This document shows positions 6,456 through 8,316 of a stretch of DNA of 8,316 nt, one piece after another. The translations under genes and the position numbers were made by a program. The notes beneath the pieces were generated by a model, which ran no database searches, was not told the origin of the DNA, and worked only from the letters and a program-made list of their open reading frames with translations. Every line of letters starts with the position of its first letter. The first letter of the stretch is position 1. This DNA comes from Actinomycetes bacterium (lineage in GTDB: Bacteria; Actinomycetota; Actinomycetes; Streptosporangiales; Streptosporangiaceae), in NCBI GenBank assembly GCA_023425615.1, contig JAFACJ010001190.1, positions 1-8,316 on the forward strand, in the 5' to 3' direction.

Positions 6456-7484
6456 TCAAGAATCGGTCAGCTTCCGCGCCTGCTGGTTCAGCCAGTACGC
6501 CCCTGCCACACCTCCCACCGGGATCTCGATGAGGAACGTGAAGAAGCTGTAGAGAAGGACTGCCGCCGCGGCGGCCGGGGCGTTCATGCCGAAGTAGACG
6601 AGCAGGGCCGCCGTCCCCGTCTCGGTGATGCCCGACCCGCCCGGTGTCACCACCGCGCTGGTGAGCGCGCGGTTGAGCGCGAACACCGCGACCGTCTGCG
6701 CCACGCCCAGGGTGGCGCCGACCGCCCACATGCAGACGTAGAACAGCACGCCCTGCAAGAACAGGTAGGCGGTCATGCCCAGCGTCAGGGTGAGCCACGA
6801 GGAGCGCAGCACGTCCAGGGTCTGCTCGCGGATGTGCAGCAGCGACCCGCCGAGGGAGCGCAGCAGGTCGCCGGGACGCCGCGGCAACCGGGCTGCCAGC
6901 TGCCGCAGCCGCTCGTCGAGCGTGCGCGCCGCCCACTCCCAGCGCAGCGCTCCCGCCAGCACCAGCGCCACGGCCAGCAGGATGAGTGCGGCTCCCCCCG
7001 CCCCGACCGCCAGCTCACGGTTGGGCGCCTGCCCGACCAGCAGCAGCGCGACGATGCCCACCACGGGCAGCAGCAGCCTCCCGAAGACGTTCCAGATGCC
7101 GCTGACGAGTGTCGAGACGGTGACGGCGGCGGTGGAGAATCCCCAGGTCCTGGCCATGGTGAAGGTGGCGGCGACACCGGCGGCGCCGCCCAGCGGCAGC
7201 AGGTTGCTGATCGCGCTCCCCGCCGCGTTCAGCAGGAACGCGCGACCGTGGCCGAGGCCGGGCAGCGAGCCGGTCAGCACGAACGTGTAGGCCCACAGGC
7301 CCAGCGCCCACACCACGACCAGGACCGTGAGCGCGCCGGGGTCCAGCCGCGAGAGGCTGTGCCAGACCGCCGTCCAGTCCGCGCCCACCAGCCGTGGCAT
7401 CAGCGTGATGAGCACGGCCCCCAGCGCCAGGGAGGCCGCCGAAAGGAGATGTCTGCGCCACCGCACCACGCGGTCTCGGCTCAC
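6456..7484 (-). CDS. Flippase-like membrane protein (LPG synthase TM / UPF0104 family)
   Basis: This is a 342-residue polytopic membrane protein. Hydrophobic segments lie near residues 12-30, 50-72, 84-110, 117-150, 158-180, 232-258, 262-280 and 293-325. A charged amphipathic loop (about 182-225, rich in Arg) is likely cytoplasmic. The conserved TPGGSGITETG (280-290) and NLLPLGGAAGVAATF (94-108) are the hallmark motifs of the lysylphosphatidylglycerol synthase transmembrane/UPF0104 family, related to the MprF flippase domain. No aminoacyltransferase domain is attached, so it is not a full MprF. The family is thought to move lipids or glycolipids across the membrane; the substrate here is unknown. 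GTG 7484 overlaps the deacetylase stop by 4 bp (GTGA), implying coupling. GTG 7469 or 7466, after a GGAGGTGA sequence, are alternative starts. Pairing with a PIG-L deacetylase suggests envelope glycolipid work (inference). Confidence 0.85.
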   Translation of the reverse strand: MSRDRVVRWRRHLLSAASLALGAVLITLMPRLVGADWTAVWHSLSRLDPGALTVLVVVWALGLWAYTFVLTGSLPGLGHGRAFLLNAAGSAISNLLPLGGAAGVAATFTMARTWGFSTAAVTVSTLVSGIWNVFGRLLLPVVGIVALLLVGQAPNRELAVGAGGAALILLAVALVLAGALRWEWAARTLDERLRQLAARLPRRPGDLLRSLGGSLLHIREQTLDVLRSSWLTLTLGMTAYLFLQGVLFYVCMWAVGATLGVAQTVAVFALNRALTSAVVTPGGSGITETGTAALLVYFGMNAPAAAAAVLLYSFFTFLIEIPVGGVAGAYWLNQQARKLTDS

Positions 7485-8206
7485 CTCCGCCGCACATAGC
7501 ACTCGACTCCGAAAGCCGACCGGAACAGGGGAAGGGGCAGCCGTCGCAGCACGGCCAGAGTGCGCAGGCCGCCGGTGGCCTGGCTTGTGTGCGCCGCCAT
7601 CGCGGCGCGTTTCACGCGGGCGTAGCGGCGGACGTCGACGCGATGAGTGATCTGTGCTCCGGGTGTGTATGCCTTCCTCCATTCCTCCAGCGGGAGCGCC
7701 CACCGCAGCGGGCGCATCCAGCGCAGCAGCCGGTCGCGGTCGGCCGTCGCCTCCAGGACCAGCGGGGTCCCGGCCAGTGCGGCGGCCGCCACGCCCACCC
7801 GGTGTACCTGGACGTGGTCCGGGTGGCCGTAACCTCCGTTCTCGTCGTAGACGGTCAGCAGGTCGGCGTCCTCCTCCTTCAGCAGCCGCGCGAGCCGTTC
7901 CGCCGCCTGTGCCACCGGCACGGACGCGAAGCCCTCCTCGGCCCGGCCGTCGAGACCGGAGTCGCGGTAGCCGAGGCAGACGACGCGGTGGCAGCCGAGG
8001 CGACGTGCCGACTCGCGCAGCTCGTCCATCCGGACCAGGCCCAGCGGCCTGGTGCCCGACACGGCCGGTGCGGCGAGGCCCGCCTCCCCCGCGGTGGCGA
8101 CCACGAGGACCACCCGGTGGCCCTCGTCCGCCAGCCGGGCCATCAGCCCGGCGGTCAGCAGCGCCTCATCATCGGGATGCGCGTGGAAGAACAGGCAGGT
8201 CCGCAC
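7481..8206 (-). CDS. PIG-L/LmbE-family zinc-dependent deacetylase
   Basis: This 241-residue protein belongs to the family that removes N-acetyl groups from GlcNAc-type sugars (MshB, Mca, PIG-L). The metal site motif HAHPDDE is at residues 8-14, and YDENGGYGHPDHVQVH at 120-135. By comparison with MshB the zinc ligands are His10, Asp13 and His131, and Asp12 is the probable general base. No signal peptide is visible, so it is likely cytoplasmic. It is shorter than MshB (about 300 residues) and is next to a flippase-like gene rather than mycothiol genes. A role on a glycolipid, cell-wall sugar or secondary metabolite is therefore more likely than mycothiol synthesis. The GTG start at 8206 is the only one before an in-frame stop at 8279-8281. 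AGGGA lies about 11 bases upstream. It is the first gene of the presumed four-gene unit. Confidence 0.92.
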   Translation of the reverse strand: MRTCLFFHAHPDDEALLTAGLMARLADEGHRVVLVVATAGEAGLAAPAVSGTRPLGLVRMDELRESARRLGCHRVVCLGYRDSGLDGRAEEGFASVPVAQAAERLARLLKEEDADLLTVYDENGGYGHPDHVQVHRVGVAAAALAGTPLVLEATADRDRLLRWMRPLRWALPLEEWRKAYTPGAQITHRVDVRRYARVKRAAMAAHTSQATGGLRTLAVLRRLPLPLFRSAFGVECYVRRR

Positions 8207-8316
8207 CTGATCTTGATTCCCTGCACCGCCTGAAGTTCTCGCCTCTCCCGGGTCAAGACTGGGCCAGCACGGACGCCGTTACCGGCCGGAGGCCCGCCCG
8301 CTGCCAAGACTCACCG
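8207..8316. other. Non-coding leader upstream of the deacetylase gene
   Basis: I see no gene in these 110 bases. A TTGACC hexamer lies on the minus strand at 8251-8256, but no acceptable -10 element follows at 16-18 bp. The promoter of the deacetylase-flippase-kinase-cyclase unit is therefore either non-canonical or outside the window. Confidence 0.4.

Noticed and set aside
6394..6936. A 181-codon N-terminal extension of the kinase frame, in phase with the kinase
   Set aside because: It is low-complexity Arg/Gly/Ala sequence and overlaps the membrane-protein gene in another frame. The GTG at 6393 has a fair ribosome site and sits just before the kinase domain.
6456..7484. Full MprF lysylphosphatidylglycerol synthase
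   Set aside because: Only the transmembrane flippase-like part is present; there is no C-terminal aminoacyltransferase domain.
7485..7703. A 73-codon N-terminal extension of the flippase-like protein
   Set aside because: It overlaps the C-terminal coding region of the deacetylase and encodes charged, non-conserved-looking sequence. The GTGA overlap at 7481-7484 is the natural junction.
7481..8206. Deacetylase as mycothiol MshB or Mca
   Set aside because: It shares the metal motifs, but it is shorter and its neighbours do not belong to mycothiol metabolism; the motifs are common to the whole PIG-L family.
8228..8256. TTGACC as a promoter for the deacetylase gene
   Set aside because: No TAnnnT-like -10 lies at 16-18 bp; a lone -35 hexamer is weak evidence.

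Overview
The window is very GC-rich DNA with strong third-position G/C bias, GTG starts, short or overlapping gene junctions and several protein families typical of Streptomyces. It most likely comes from a Streptomyces or a close actinomycete chromosome. I found no tRNA, rRNA, CRISPR array, insertion sequence or phage gene, and no in-frame TTA codon, so no sign of bldA-dependent control. It reads as ordinary chromosome rather than a mobile island. Nothing here is an obvious new defence or biosynthetic system.

Layout, left to right. Only the first 166 bases are coded on the plus strand: the C-terminal end of a gene that starts outside the window, resembling the tail of the Rpn/PD-(D/E)XK-type hypothetical proteins of Streptomyces. 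Everything else is coded on the minus strand. Positions 171-1176 hold three tandem small lipoproteins with DUF4333-like domains, joined by 4-bp stop/start overlaps. Next, reading leftward from 4620, are a patatin-like phospholipase and a large DUF3516-type DEAD/DEAH helicase, 14 bp apart and closed by a strong hairpin at 1243-1277. The patatin gene appears to have its own promoter and a leaderless or nearly leaderless mRNA.

Reading leftward from 8206 are a PIG-L/LmbE deacetylase, a flippase-like (LPG synthase TM/UPF0104) membrane protein overlapping it by 4 bp, a soluble Hanks-type Ser/Thr kinase, and a small protein with a class III nucleotide-cyclase-like fold. A GC-rich hairpin directly after the last stop codon (4704-4727) probably ends this transcript.

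How they may work together (inference): the deacetylase and flippase-like protein look like a pair acting on a glycolipid or sugar-containing envelope component. The kinase and cyclase-like protein look like a signalling pair co-transcribed with them. The kinase has no threonine in its activation segment, and the cyclase-like protein keeps most catalytic positions of active class III cyclases. These two are the most interesting genes to examine. The helicase points to RNA metabolism. The lipoprotein trio is a lineage-specific tandem expansion of unknown role.
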